Shown piece after piece: positions 1 through 5,815 of a DNA stretch of 7,758 nt (position 1 is the stretch's first letter; the number at the start of each line of letters is the position of its first letter). Made by a program: the position numbers and the translations under genes. The notes beneath the pieces are model-generated. The model saw only the letters and a program-made list of their open reading frames with translations. It made no database searches and was not told the origin of the DNA. Origin of the DNA: Caldimonas sp. (lineage in GTDB: Bacteria > Pseudomonadota > Gammaproteobacteria > Burkholderiales > Burkholderiaceae_C); assembly GCA_030150305.1 (NCBI GenBank), contig JASLGD010000188.1, positions 1-7,758 of the forward strand. Reading direction: 5' to 3'.

Positions 1-30
1 CCTCAGGTCGCACGTGCACCGCACACCCGA

Positions 31-68
31 GGCCGCCGCGCGCGCGGCCGCGACGCGTCGGCGTCGCG
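31..68. repeat. Two adjacent G/C-rich inverted repeats
   Basis: The first repeat pairs GGCCGC (31-36) with GCGGCC (44-49) around a 7-base CG-rich loop. The second pairs CGCGACGC (49-56) with GCGTCGCG (61-68) around the tetraloop GTCG, giving an 8-bp perfect stem. The two share base 49, so they could form alternatively. No T-run follows on either strand, so a classic intrinsic terminator is not supported. They could be the end of an upstream transcript or simply a by-product of extreme base composition. Confidence 0.35.
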
Positions 69-91
69 ACCGCTGGTCACCCCGGCGAACC

Positions 92-133
92 TTGCATGCG
101 ATCAAACGCCGCGCCCCGACGTGCTGCTAATCT
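92..133 (+). promoter_or_regulatory. Putative class II FNR/FixK-box promoter of the two-component operon
   Basis: TTGCA-TGCG-ATCAA at 92-105 matches the FNR/FixK consensus TTGAT-N4-ATCAA at 8 of 10 positions, with a perfect right half. A -10-like TAATCT lies at 128-133. This puts a start of transcription near 140, and the box centre (98.5) then falls at about -41.5, the standard position for activation by FNR-type proteins. The leader would be only about 19 nt. The match of box and spacing is seen in the sequence; that the box is used, and by the regulator at 2962-3738, is inference. The left half-site is degenerate, so binding could be weak. Confidence 0.5.
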
Positions 134-158
134 AGTCGCCCCGCGACCCGTCTAGGCC

Positions 159-875
159 ATGAGCGCTCCGATCCACATCGCCGTCGTCGACGACGAGACC
201 GACATCACCGGCCTGCTCGGTCGTTACCTCGCAGGGCACGGCTTTCGCGTTTCCGAGCTGCACGACGGTGCCGCGCTCCTCCAGCTGATGGCCACCGACC
301 CGCCGCAGCTCGTCCTGCTCGACCTCGGCCTGCCGGGCGAAGACGGTTTCTCGATCGCACGCCAGCTGCGCGAACGCTGGCGATGCGGGCTCGTCATCGT
401 CACTGGCCGCGGCGATGCGGTCGACAAGGTCGTCGGCCTCGAGATCGGTGCCGACGACTACGTGACGAAGCCGTTCGACCTGCGCGAGCTGCTGGCGCGG
501 ATCAAGGCGGTGCTGCGGCGCACTGCGCCCGCAGGGTCCGCCGCGGGCGCCTCGCGGCCGCCGCATCGCTTCGCCGGCTGGGAGCTCGATACCGCGGCGC
601 GACGGCTGCTCGATCCGCAGCGCCGCGAGGTCGCGCTGACGAGCGGCGAATTCGCGCTGCTCGCCGTGCTCGTCGAGAACGCCCGCCGAGTGCTTTCGCG
701 CGACTTCCTGCTCGAGCAGACGCGCGGCCGCGAGGCTGGGCCGTTCGACCGCACGATCGACGTCCAGATCGGGCGCCTTCGCAAGAAGATCGAGGTCAAC
801 GTCGACGATCCGCAGATCATCAAGTCGGTGCGCGGCGCCGGCTACATCCTCGTCGCCCCGGTGACGACGGGTTGA
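159..875 (+). CDS. OmpR-family two-component response regulator
   Basis: This 238-residue protein has the full two-domain OmpR/PhoB layout. The receiver domain covers about residues 5-120, with acidic pair D11/D12, phosphoacceptor D55 in LLDLGLPG, switch T82 and conserved K104 followed by proline. A winged-helix DNA-binding domain covers about 135-233, with the recognition region FDRTIDVQIGRLRKKIE and the ending GAGYILV typical of the family. It is a cytoplasmic transcription factor activated by phosphorylation. The start is fixed by an in-frame TAG at 153-155 just upstream; the ribosome-binding site is weak. The stop is 13 bases before the hybrid kinase gene, so the two form one operon and are very probably partners. 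Its targets are unknown; the nearby cbb3 assembly genes and the FNR/FixK-type gene are the obvious candidates. The oxygen regulator FixJ belongs to a different (NarL/LuxR-type) family, so this is not FixJ itself. Confidence 0.95.
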   Translation: MSAPIHIAVVDDETDITGLLGRYLAGHGFRVSELHDGAALLQLMATDPPQLVLLDLGLPGEDGFSIARQLRERWRCGLVIVTGRGDAVDKVVGLEIGADDYVTKPFDLRELLARIKAVLRRTAPAGSAAGASRPPHRFAGWELDTAARRLLDPQRREVALTSGEFALLAVLVENARRVLSRDFLLEQTRGREAGPFDRTIDVQIGRLRKKIEVNVDDPQIIKSVRGAGYILVAPVTTG

Positions 876-888
876 GCGGGCGAGGTCG

Positions 889-2952
889 ATGACGATCCCG
901 GCGTACTCGACGCTGCAGAACGGCGGGTCGATCGACGCCCTCTACCGCACGCTCTTCCTCGCCTACCCCGACGCGCTCGTCGTCGCCGACGGCGCCGGCC
1001 GCATCGTCCTCGCCAACCCCTCGGCGGCGGCGCTCCTCGGCTACGAGGTCGACGAGCTGGTCGGCCTCGCGATCGAAGCGCTCGTTCCCGACGCGGTGCG
1101 GGCCCGCCACGCCGCCTACCGCGAGTCGTTCAACGACGCGCCGCGTGCGCGGCCGATGGGAAGGCAGACCGAGCTCGTCGCGCGCCGCAAGGACGGCAGC
1201 GAGGTCGTCGTCGAGATCGCGCTCAGCCCGCTGCTGGACCACGGCCAGCCGCTCGTCGTCGCCGCGATCCGCGACATCGGCGCGTATCCGCGTATGAAGC
1301 AGGCGCTGCAGCGCGCGCGCTACAGCGAGCAGCTCGCTCGCGTCGGCAGGCTCGCGGTCGACGCGCGCGAGCCGCAGACGCTGCTCGACGAGATCCCGCG
1401 CGTCGCCGCCGAGGCGCTCGCGGCGGACGTCGCGATCGTCTACCTGCTGCAGCCCAACCGCCTCGAGCTGCGCGTCGCCGGAGTGGTCGGCGACATGCCC
1501 GGCGAGTCGATCGGCGACTGCATCGCGAACCGTCCCGAGACCTCGCTCGGCCACGTTCTCGCCGAGGGGCGCTCGCTCGTCATCCCCGACTATGCCGAGG
1601 AGCGTCGCGTCGAGGTGCCGCGCGCATACGTCGGCGCCGGCCTGACGAGCGGGCTCGTGGTGCCGCTCTCGGACCTCGGCCGCACCATCGGCGTCCTCGT
1701 CGTCCGCTCGCGGCGGCGGCGCGACTTCGCCGCCGACGAGATCCGCTTCCTCGAATCGCTCGCCAACATGCTCGCGAGCAGCCTGCAGCGCGTCCACTCG
1801 GAAGAGGCGCTGAATCACGCGCAGAGGCTCGAGACCGTCGGCCAGCTGACCGGCGGGATCGCGCACGACTTCAACAACCTGCTCACCGTCATCCAGGGCA
1901 ACCTCCAGGTCCTCGGCGACCTGCCGAACCTCGCCGAGGACAGCCACGGCGGCCAGCTGCTCGGCGCCGCGAGCCGCGCCGCGCGCCGCGGCGCCGAGCT
2001 GACGGGCAAGCTCCTCGCGTTCTCGCGCCGTCAGGTGCTGCAGCCGACCGCCGTCGACGCCGGCGCGATGCTGCATTCGCTGGCCGACATGCTGCGCCGC
2101 ACGCTCGACCAGCGGATCCGCATCGAGGTCGACGGCGCGCCAGGCGCGAACGCGATGGCCGATCCGGGTCAGCTCGAATCCGCGCTCCTGAACATCGCCA
2201 TCAACGCGCGCGACGCGATGCCCGGCGGCGGCACTCTGCGCTTTCGCGCCGAGGTCTGCAGCGAGCTCCCGGCCAGCGTCTTTCCCGAGGTCGAGCCCGT
2301 GGAGAACGGCTTCGTCGCGATCACGATCAGCGACAGCGGCGGCGGCATGTCGGCAGAGACGCGCGAGCGCGCGTTCGAGCCGTTCTTCACGACGAAGGAA
2401 GCCGGGCGTGGCACCGGGCTCGGACTGAGCACGGTCTACGGCTTCGTCAAGCAGTCGAAGGGCGCGATCACGCTCGACAGCGTGGTCGGCCAGGGAACGA
2501 CGGTGACGCTGTACATCCCGCGGCCCGCGACGGCTGCGGCCGGGGTCGCCGCCGATGGCGCCGGCGCAGGCGCGATCCCGGAGGGGCTAGCGGTGTTGCT
2601 CGTCGAGGACGATCCCGAGGTGCGAGACGTGATGCGGCGTTTTCTCGAGAGCCTGCGCTGCAAGGTGCTCGAAGCGCCGAGCGGCGAGCAGGCGTTGCTG
2701 GCGCTCGACGGCGAGGAGCGCTTCGACGTCCTGCTGAGCGACATCGCGCTCGGCCCCGGGATCCGCGGCACCGAGCTCGCGGCAAAGGTGCAGGAGCGCT
2801 TTCCGGCGCTGGCGATCGTCCTGATGTCGGGCTTTCCTGCCGAGCTGATCGAGGCCGACCGCGACTCGCCGCTCGGCTGGGAGCTGCTCAGGAAGCCCTG
2901 CTCGCGCGAGGAGCTGACGCACGCGATCGCCCGCGTCGTCGGTGCGTCCTGA
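889..2952 (+). CDS. Soluble PAS-GAF hybrid histidine kinase with C-terminal receiver
   Basis: This 687-residue kinase has no membrane segment or signal peptide, so it should sense an internal signal. A PAS domain spans about residues 18-132, and a GAF domain about 147-302. The dimerisation/phosphoacceptor domain carries H326 in GGIAHDFNNLL. The ATPase domain shows the N box (N435, N439), the G1 box (DSGGGM from D482), an F box (FEPFFTTK) and the G2 box GTGLGL (508-513). A C-terminal receiver has acidic D574/D575, phosphoacceptor D618, S647 and K669. There is no HPt domain, so the receiver more likely tunes the kinase than passes phosphate on. In the PAS domain H74 (RARHAAY) and R92 (MGR) line up with the haem-ligand His and haem-contacting Arg of FixL. 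However, the His also occurs in many PAS domains never shown to bind haem. The gene follows the response regulator by 13 bases, with GAGG close before the ATG. The signal is probably oxygen or redox, by inference. Confidence 0.93.
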   Translation: MTIPAYSTLQNGGSIDALYRTLFLAYPDALVVADGAGRIVLANPSAAALLGYEVDELVGLAIEALVPDAVRARHAAYRESFNDAPRARPMGRQTELVARRKDGSEVVVEIALSPLLDHGQPLVVAAIRDIGAYPRMKQALQRARYSEQLARVGRLAVDAREPQTLLDEIPRVAAEALAADVAIVYLLQPNRLELRVAGVVGDMPGESIGDCIANRPETSLGHVLAEGRSLVIPDYAEERRVEVPRAYVGAGLTSGLVVPLSDLGRTIGVLVVRSRRRRDFAADEIRFLESLANMLASSLQRVHSEEALNHAQRLETVGQLTGGIAHDFNNLLTVIQGNLQVLGDLPNLAEDSHGGQLLGAASRAARRGAELTGKLLAFSRRQVLQPTAVDAGAMLHSLADMLRRTLDQRIRIEVDGAPGANAMADPGQLESALLNIAINARDAMPGGGTLRFRAEVCSELPASVFPEVEPVENGFVAITISDSGGGMSAETRERAFEPFFTTKEAGRGTGLGLSTVYGFVKQSKGAITLDSVVGQGTTVTLYIPRPATAAAGVAADGAGAGAIPEGLAVLLVEDDPEVRDVMRRFLESLRCKVLEAPSGEQALLALDGEERFDVLLSDIALGPGIRGTELAAKVQERFPALAIVLMSGFPAELIEADRDSPLGWELLRKPCSREELTHAIARVVGAS

Positions 2953-2954
2953 GG

Positions 2955-2972
2955 CGCTGCGCTATTGCAGCG
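2955..2972. terminator. Small hairpin between two convergent genes
   Basis: CGCTGC (2955-2960) pairs with GCAGCG (2967-2972) around the loop GCTATT, spanning the 9-bp gap between the kinase stop (2950-2952) and the regulator stop (2962-2964). Being symmetrical, it could serve both strands as a weak terminator. It lacks a T-run and the stem is only 6 bp, and half of it lies in the regulator's last codons, so this is a tentative call. Confidence 0.3.
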
Positions 2973-3738
2973 TCGTCGGCGCGAGGCAGCGCTGGATGAA
3001 GGCCGAGAGCGCGTCGACGTCGGGGATGCGGATGTCGCGCCGGCCCTTCTCGGCGAACTCGATCACCTCGTCGCGCGCGAGCCGCGACAGCGCGCGGCTG
3101 ACAGTCTCGAGCGTCATCCCGAGGTAGTTGCCGATCTCGGCACGCGTCATCCGCAGCGTGATCTGATCGGAGCGCAGGCCGCTCTTGGCGAGCGAGTCGG
3201 CCCACGAGCGCAGGAACTCGGCCACGCGGGCGTCGGCGGGCAGCGTGCAGACCGACATCAGCGAGTCGCGGTCGCGACCGATCTCGCGGCTCATCGCGAC
3301 GTGCAGCGCCGACAGCAGGGCAGGGTGCGCGATGCTCGCCGCGAGCAGCTCGTCGTAGCGGACCACCCAGACCTCGCCGGTGTCCATCGCGACCGCGTCG
3401 CACGAGTACCTGCCCGCCGCGATGCCGTCGAAGCCGAGCCAGTCGCCGCGGAACTTGAGGCTCACCACCTGCTCGCGGCCGTCGGCGGCGAGGTTGACCA
3501 TCTTGAAGAAGCCCGAGTTGAGGATGTAGAGCGACTCGAAGCGCTCGCCCGCCGAATAGACGACATCGCCGGCGCGGACGACGCGGCGGCGCGGCGCGAG
3601 GCGCTCGCTCAGCAGCTTCAGCGTGTCGGCAGCGTTCTGGCTGGCGAACCGGTCGGCCGGTCGCACCTGCGCGGCGTGCAGCGGCAGCAACGGAGCAGGG
3701 AACCGGGGAGAGTCGAGCGTGCTGAGCTGGGCGGACAT
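2962..3738 (-). CDS. Crp/FNR-superfamily regulator, FixK-like (no Fe-S ligands)
   Basis: This 258-residue cytoplasmic transcription factor has a cyclic-nucleotide-binding-type beta-roll (about residues 45-130), a dimerisation helix (about 135-160) and a C-terminal winged helix. The recognition helix MTLETVSRALSRL has the E211-xx-S214-R215 signature of FNR, which reads TTGAT/ATCAA half-sites. FNR's N-terminal Cys cluster is absent: there is no Cys before C113. The site equivalent to FNR C122, the V-C-x-V/I-P segment, reads EVWVV with W124. The only cysteines are C113, C164 and C251. It therefore cannot hold an FNR-type 4Fe-4S cluster and resembles FixK/DNR-type regulators, which depend on another sensor for their signal or level. 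The ATG at 3738 is preferred over an ATG at 3777 because AAGGAG sits 7 bases upstream. The gene ends 9 bp from the convergent kinase gene and is divergent from the carbamoyltransferase-like gene. Family certain; the FixK-like role is inferred. Confidence 0.92.
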   Translation of the reverse strand: MSAQLSTLDSPRFPAPLLPLHAAQVRPADRFASQNAADTLKLLSERLAPRRRVVRAGDVVYSAGERFESLYILNSGFFKMVNLAADGREQVVSLKFRGDWLGFDGIAAGRYSCDAVAMDTGEVWVVRYDELLAASIAHPALLSALHVAMSREIGRDRDSLMSVCTLPADARVAEFLRSWADSLAKSGLRSDQITLRMTRAEIGNYLGMTLETVSRALSRLARDEVIEFAEKGRRDIRIPDVDALSAFIQRCLAPTTLQ

Positions 3739-3745
3739 CGAGAGG

Positions 3746-3751
3746 CTCCTT
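3746..3751 (-). promoter_or_regulatory. Shine-Dalgarno AAGGAG that sets the FixK-like start
   Basis: On the minus strand AAGGAG is followed by 7 bases and then the ATG at 3738-3736. This is the best-placed site upstream of the regulator. It argues against the in-frame ATG at 3777 and against the long open frame continuing to 4344, which runs antisense through the carbamoyltransferase-like gene. Confidence 0.8.
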
Positions 3752-3873
3752 GCTGCGGCTGGTTTCGATGTGGCCATGCTAGGAACGCGGCGCCCGCGGA
3801 CGACCAACGGTCCACGTCGCTCGGTCGCAGTGTGTAAACGAAGCGTGTCAGCGCGAGATCGGGGGAACCGCCC

Positions 3874-3887
3874 TTGACGCGAATCAA
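3874..3887 (+). promoter_or_regulatory. FNR/FixK box (anaerobox)
   Basis: TTGAC-GCGA-ATCAA matches TTGAT-N4-ATCAA at 9 of 10 positions. A -10-like TAGCCT at 3909-3914 predicts transcription starting at about 3921, so the box centre (3880.5) lies at about -41, the position of class II activation by FNR-type proteins. The target is the carbamoyltransferase-like/hemerythrin pair, whose first start codon is at 3943. The regulator encoded next door has the matching recognition helix. The -10 is a poor match apart from its TA...T ends. Confidence 0.75.
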
Positions 3888-3942
3888 GGCTCGCGCAGGT
3901 CATGCGAATAGCCTTTGCCCACCCGACTCGAGCGGGGGACCC

Positions 3943-4443
3943 TTGAAGACCATCGTCTTGACGCCCGTGCCCAGCGCAAACCTCGAACGTCTGTCGGCCA
4001 GCGACTCCGACCTGCTGATCGAAAACGCCCGGCTCCTGCAACGCGCGGCCCAACCGCGGCAAGCGCTGCTGCGCGGCAAGAAGCTGGCGCTGCTGTGCGA
4101 GTCGGAGGAGGGCGCCGAAGCGGTCCTCTTTCGCGAAGCCGCGGCCGGGCTCGGCGCCCACGTCTCGCACGTCCGCCCACGCCTCGCCGACCTCCACCAG
4201 CGCGACGATCTCCAGCACACCGCGCGCATGCTCGGCCGCCTCTACGACGGCATCGAATGCCAGGGCCTGGCGCACGAGCTCGTTGCACTGGTCGGGCGCG
4301 AGGCGGGAGTCCCGGTCTACGACGGGCTCGCGTCCGAGGCTCATCCGACGGCGCGCCTCGCGGCGCTGCTCGACGTCGCCGAGCCGCCCGGCAAGCTCCG
4401 TCAGCTCGTGCTGCAGACGGTGCTGCTGAGCACGCTGTCGTGA
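3943..4443 (+). CDS. Half-length, catalytically degenerate ornithine carbamoyltransferase-like protein
   Basis: The 166-residue product corresponds to only the N-terminal (carbamoyl-phosphate) domain of ornithine carbamoyltransferase, normally about 310-340 residues. Similarity is clear over residues 42-151: LLRGKKLALL, then GLGAHV, TARMLGRLYDGIE, VPVYDGL, HPT and PPGK, matching ArgF/ArgI/ArcB-type enzymes. The active-site residues are lost. The STRT loop is replaced by E56-G57-A58-E59, the Arg of the YRG motif is Q107, and the Gln of HPTQ is A137; H134 remains. The ornithine-binding domain is missing, and a short tail (about 152-166) follows. It should not catalyse citrulline formation; a binding or regulatory role is possible. 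The TTG start at 3943 is chosen because it begins the conserved part after a G-rich stretch; an earlier TTG at 3874 is part of the FNR box. Its stop is 26 bases before the hemerythrin gene, so they form an operon. It is intact, not a decaying pseudogene in appearance. Confidence 0.8.
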   Translation: MKTIVLTPVPSANLERLSASDSDLLIENARLLQRAAQPRQALLRGKKLALLCESEEGAEAVLFREAAAGLGAHVSHVRPRLADLHQRDDLQHTARMLGRLYDGIECQGLAHELVALVGREAGVPVYDGLASEAHPTARLAALLDVAEPPGKLRQLVLQTVLLSTLS

Positions 4444-4455
4444 GCGTCGACGAGC

Positions 4456-4464
4456 AAAGGAGGA
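4456..4464 (+). promoter_or_regulatory. Strong Shine-Dalgarno of the hemerythrin gene
   Basis: AAAGGAGGA is an almost ideal anti-16S match, with 6 bases between GGAGG (4459-4463) and the ATG at 4470. It fixes the hemerythrin start and excludes the long in-frame extension back to 3915. It also suggests the hemerythrin is translated much more strongly than the TTG-started gene before it. Confidence 0.85.
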
Positions 4465-4469
4465 CAGTG

Positions 4470-5096
4470 ATGCATCCCACCCTGCGCGTGATCCGCAACG
4501 AGCACGGCGTGCTGTCGGCGGTGCTGCGGTCGATCAGCCTGCTGCTCTCGGAAGGCAAGCGGCACCGCATCCAGCCCGACTTCACCGTGCTTCGCGCGAT
4601 GCTCTTCTACATCGACGAGTTTCCCGAGAAGGTCCATCACACGAAAGAGAGCGAGCTGCTCTTTCCAAGGATCCGCGAGCGCAGCGGCGAGGGCGCGGCG
4701 GTGCTCGACCGCCTCGACGCCGAGCACTCCGCGAGCCATCGCGCGGTGCTCGAGCTCGAGCACGACCTGCTCGCGCTCGAGATGATGAGCGACGCGCCCG
4801 ACGCCGACGAGCGGCGGGCGCGGTTCGAGGCACGGATGAACGGCTACGTGACGTCGTACCTCGAGCACATCCGGCTCGAGGAGGTCGAGGTGCTGCCGCT
4901 CGCCGAGCGCGTGCTGACCGCCGCCGACTGGGCGGTGCTCGACGTCGTGTTCATGAAGAACCGCGATCCGCTGACGCACCGCGAAGGCGACGACGCGTTC
5001 CGGCCGCTCTTCAAGCGCATCCTGACGACGCTGCCGGCGCCGCTCGGGCTCGGCCCGGCGATGGAAGCGCTCGACGTCTCGTACCGGCGCGCCTAG
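4470..5096 (+). CDS. Hemerythrin-domain protein (HHE, di-iron)
   Basis: This 208-residue soluble protein has a four-helix hemerythrin domain over about residues 1-150 with the whole ligand set visible: H12 in RNEHGVL, H56 (or H57) with E60 in HHTKES, H86 and H90 in EHSASH, and H133 with E137/E138 in HIRLEE. Such proteins bind oxygen, or handle nitric oxide or iron, at a non-haem di-iron centre. A C-terminal part of about 55 residues follows the domain and is not recognised. The start is set by a strong ribosome-binding site. The gene is second in an operon behind an FNR box, so expression at low oxygen is likely, which fits oxygen scavenging, storage or delivery, or NO protection next to a cbb3 oxidase locus. 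The exact ligand and role cannot be told from sequence. The gene ends 4 bp from the convergent SafE-like gene. Confidence 0.92.
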   Translation: MHPTLRVIRNEHGVLSAVLRSISLLLSEGKRHRIQPDFTVLRAMLFYIDEFPEKVHHTKESELLFPRIRERSGEGAAVLDRLDAEHSASHRAVLELEHDLLALEMMSDAPDADERRARFEARMNGYVTSYLEHIRLEEVEVLPLAERVLTAADWAVLDVVFMKNRDPLTHREGDDAFRPLFKRILTTLPAPLGLGPAMEALDVSYRRA

Positions 5097-5100
5097 CGCG

Positions 5101-5793
5101 TCATGCCGCCGCCGCGCAGAGCGCGGCGCCGAGCCCGTTCCAGAGCGCGAGCAGCGACGAGCCGGCGAGCAGCGCACCGGCGATGCGCACCGAGAGCGCG
5201 CCGAGCGGCGTCCCCGGTGCGAAGCGGCGCAGACCCGACCACGCACCCTGCGCGACGACGAGCACGAGCGTCGAGCCGAGCGCGAACGCGGCCATCGTCG
5301 CCGCTCCGCCGGATGGCGACGATGCGAGCGCGGCGACGAGGAGCGCGGACTGCAGCAGCCCGCACGGGATCGCGACCCAGCAGGCTCCCGCGAGCGCTGC
5401 GCCGGCCGGTCGCGGCAGCGCGCGAACGAAGCGGATCGCACGGGCGCCTTCGACGGCAGCGAGCCGCGGCGTCGCACGCGACAGCCAGCCCGGCGCACGC
5501 GCGGTCCAGAGGAGCCACACGCCGAGCGCGACGGCGGCGACGTGGACGATCGACCAGAGCGGTCGCACGAGCGGCGCCGCGGTCGCGAAGCTGCCGAGGC
5601 TGCCGACGCCGGCGGCAGCGATCGCTCCTCCCGCCGCATAGCCGGCAAGCCGAGCGCCGTGGAGCGCGACACGCGCGGGCGAGATCGGCTTGGTGCCGGC
5701 GATCGCGCCGCACGCAGCGCCGCACATCGCCGCGCAATGCGGGCCGCCGGCCAGGCCCATCAACAGCGCGGAGGCGGCGAGGGCAGCGTCCAT
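5101..5793 (-). CDS. SafE/DsbD_2-type membrane protein of the cbb3 cluster
   Basis: The 230-residue protein is strongly hydrophobic, with about six predicted membrane segments. It belongs to the sulfite exporter TauE/SafE (UreH/DsbD_2-like) family commonly found beside ccoG and ccoI. Two family signatures are visible. One is GGPHCAAMCG near the N-terminus, with C20, C24 and an extra C28. The other is a P143-C144-G145 motif (AIPCGLLQSAL) that opens the second half. These paired Cys/Pro motifs resemble those of DsbD-type transmembrane electron carriers. In cbb3 clusters such proteins are thought to help copper supply or oxidase maturation; that role is inferred from context. AGAAGG sits 6 bases before the ATG at 5793. 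It is the last visible gene of the ccoG operon, 22 bases after the small membrane protein. No ccoI or ccoS follows. Confidence 0.85.
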   Translation of the reverse strand: MDAALAASALLMGLAGGPHCAAMCGAACGAIAGTKPISPARVALHGARLAGYAAGGAIAAAGVGSLGSFATAAPLVRPLWSIVHVAAVALGVWLLWTARAPGWLSRATPRLAAVEGARAIRFVRALPRPAGAALAGACWVAIPCGLLQSALLVAALASSPSGGAATMAAFALGSTLVLVVAQGAWSGLRRFAPGTPLGALSVRIAGALLAGSSLLALWNGLGAALCAAAA

Positions 5794-5815
5794 CGCAAGC
5801 CTTCTTCTCGGTCGC

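Larger units (their letters stand above)
1..158. other. Left-edge intergenic region without a recognisable gene
   Basis: No reading frame in this stretch gives a protein I recognise. All three forward frames stop before the response-regulator start (stops at about 128-135 and 153-155), so at most the tail of an unidentified upstream gene could lie here. The part from 30 to 70 is almost pure G/C with two adjacent inverted repeats. The part from 92 to 140 looks like a promoter with an FNR/FixK-type box. What lies further left cannot be seen. Confidence 0.6.
3739..3942. other. Divergent intergenic control region
   Basis: These 204 bases separate the FixK-like gene (leftward) from the carbamoyltransferase-like gene (rightward) and hold no gene. 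The strongest element is the FNR box at 3874-3887. For the leftward gene, a -10-like TAGCAT lies on the minus strand at 3781-3776, which would give a leader of about 30 nt, but no convincing -35 is spaced from it. The FNR box is about 100 bp upstream of that point, so it could act on the regulator's own gene only at a distance or as a weak class I site. Confidence 0.55.

Noticed and set aside
820..2076. 418-residue open frame on the minus strand
   Set aside because: It lies entirely antisense to the hybrid kinase, whose domains are unmistakable. The product is rich in Arg, Asp and Ala with no family motif, as expected from GC-rich codon bias.
3739..3777. In-frame ATG at 3777 as the start of the FixK-like gene
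   Set aside because: No ribosome-binding site is seen before it, while the ATG at 3738 has one; it would add 13 residues and overlap the suggested -10. Not fully excluded.
2965..3837. 290-residue plus-strand open frame over the FixK-like gene
   Set aside because: Antisense shadow of a clear Crp/FNR gene; no motif.
3874..3942. TTG at 3874 as start of the carbamoyltransferase-like gene
   Set aside because: This TTG is the first half-site of the FNR box, and the extra 23 residues have no similarity to the family.
3739..4344. Extension of the FixK-like frame to a 460-residue protein
   Set aside because: The extra 202 residues run antisense through the carbamoyltransferase-like gene and the control region. 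The ATG at 3738 has AAGGAG at the right distance and begins a normal-length family member.
3915..4469. N-terminal extension of the hemerythrin frame
   Set aside because: It overlaps the carbamoyltransferase-like gene in another frame with Arg-rich sequence. The strong ribosome site at 4456-4464 fixes the start at 4470.
4401..5672. 423-residue minus-strand open frame
   Set aside because: It crosses the hemerythrin antisense and the SafE-like gene in another frame; low-complexity Arg/Ser sequence.
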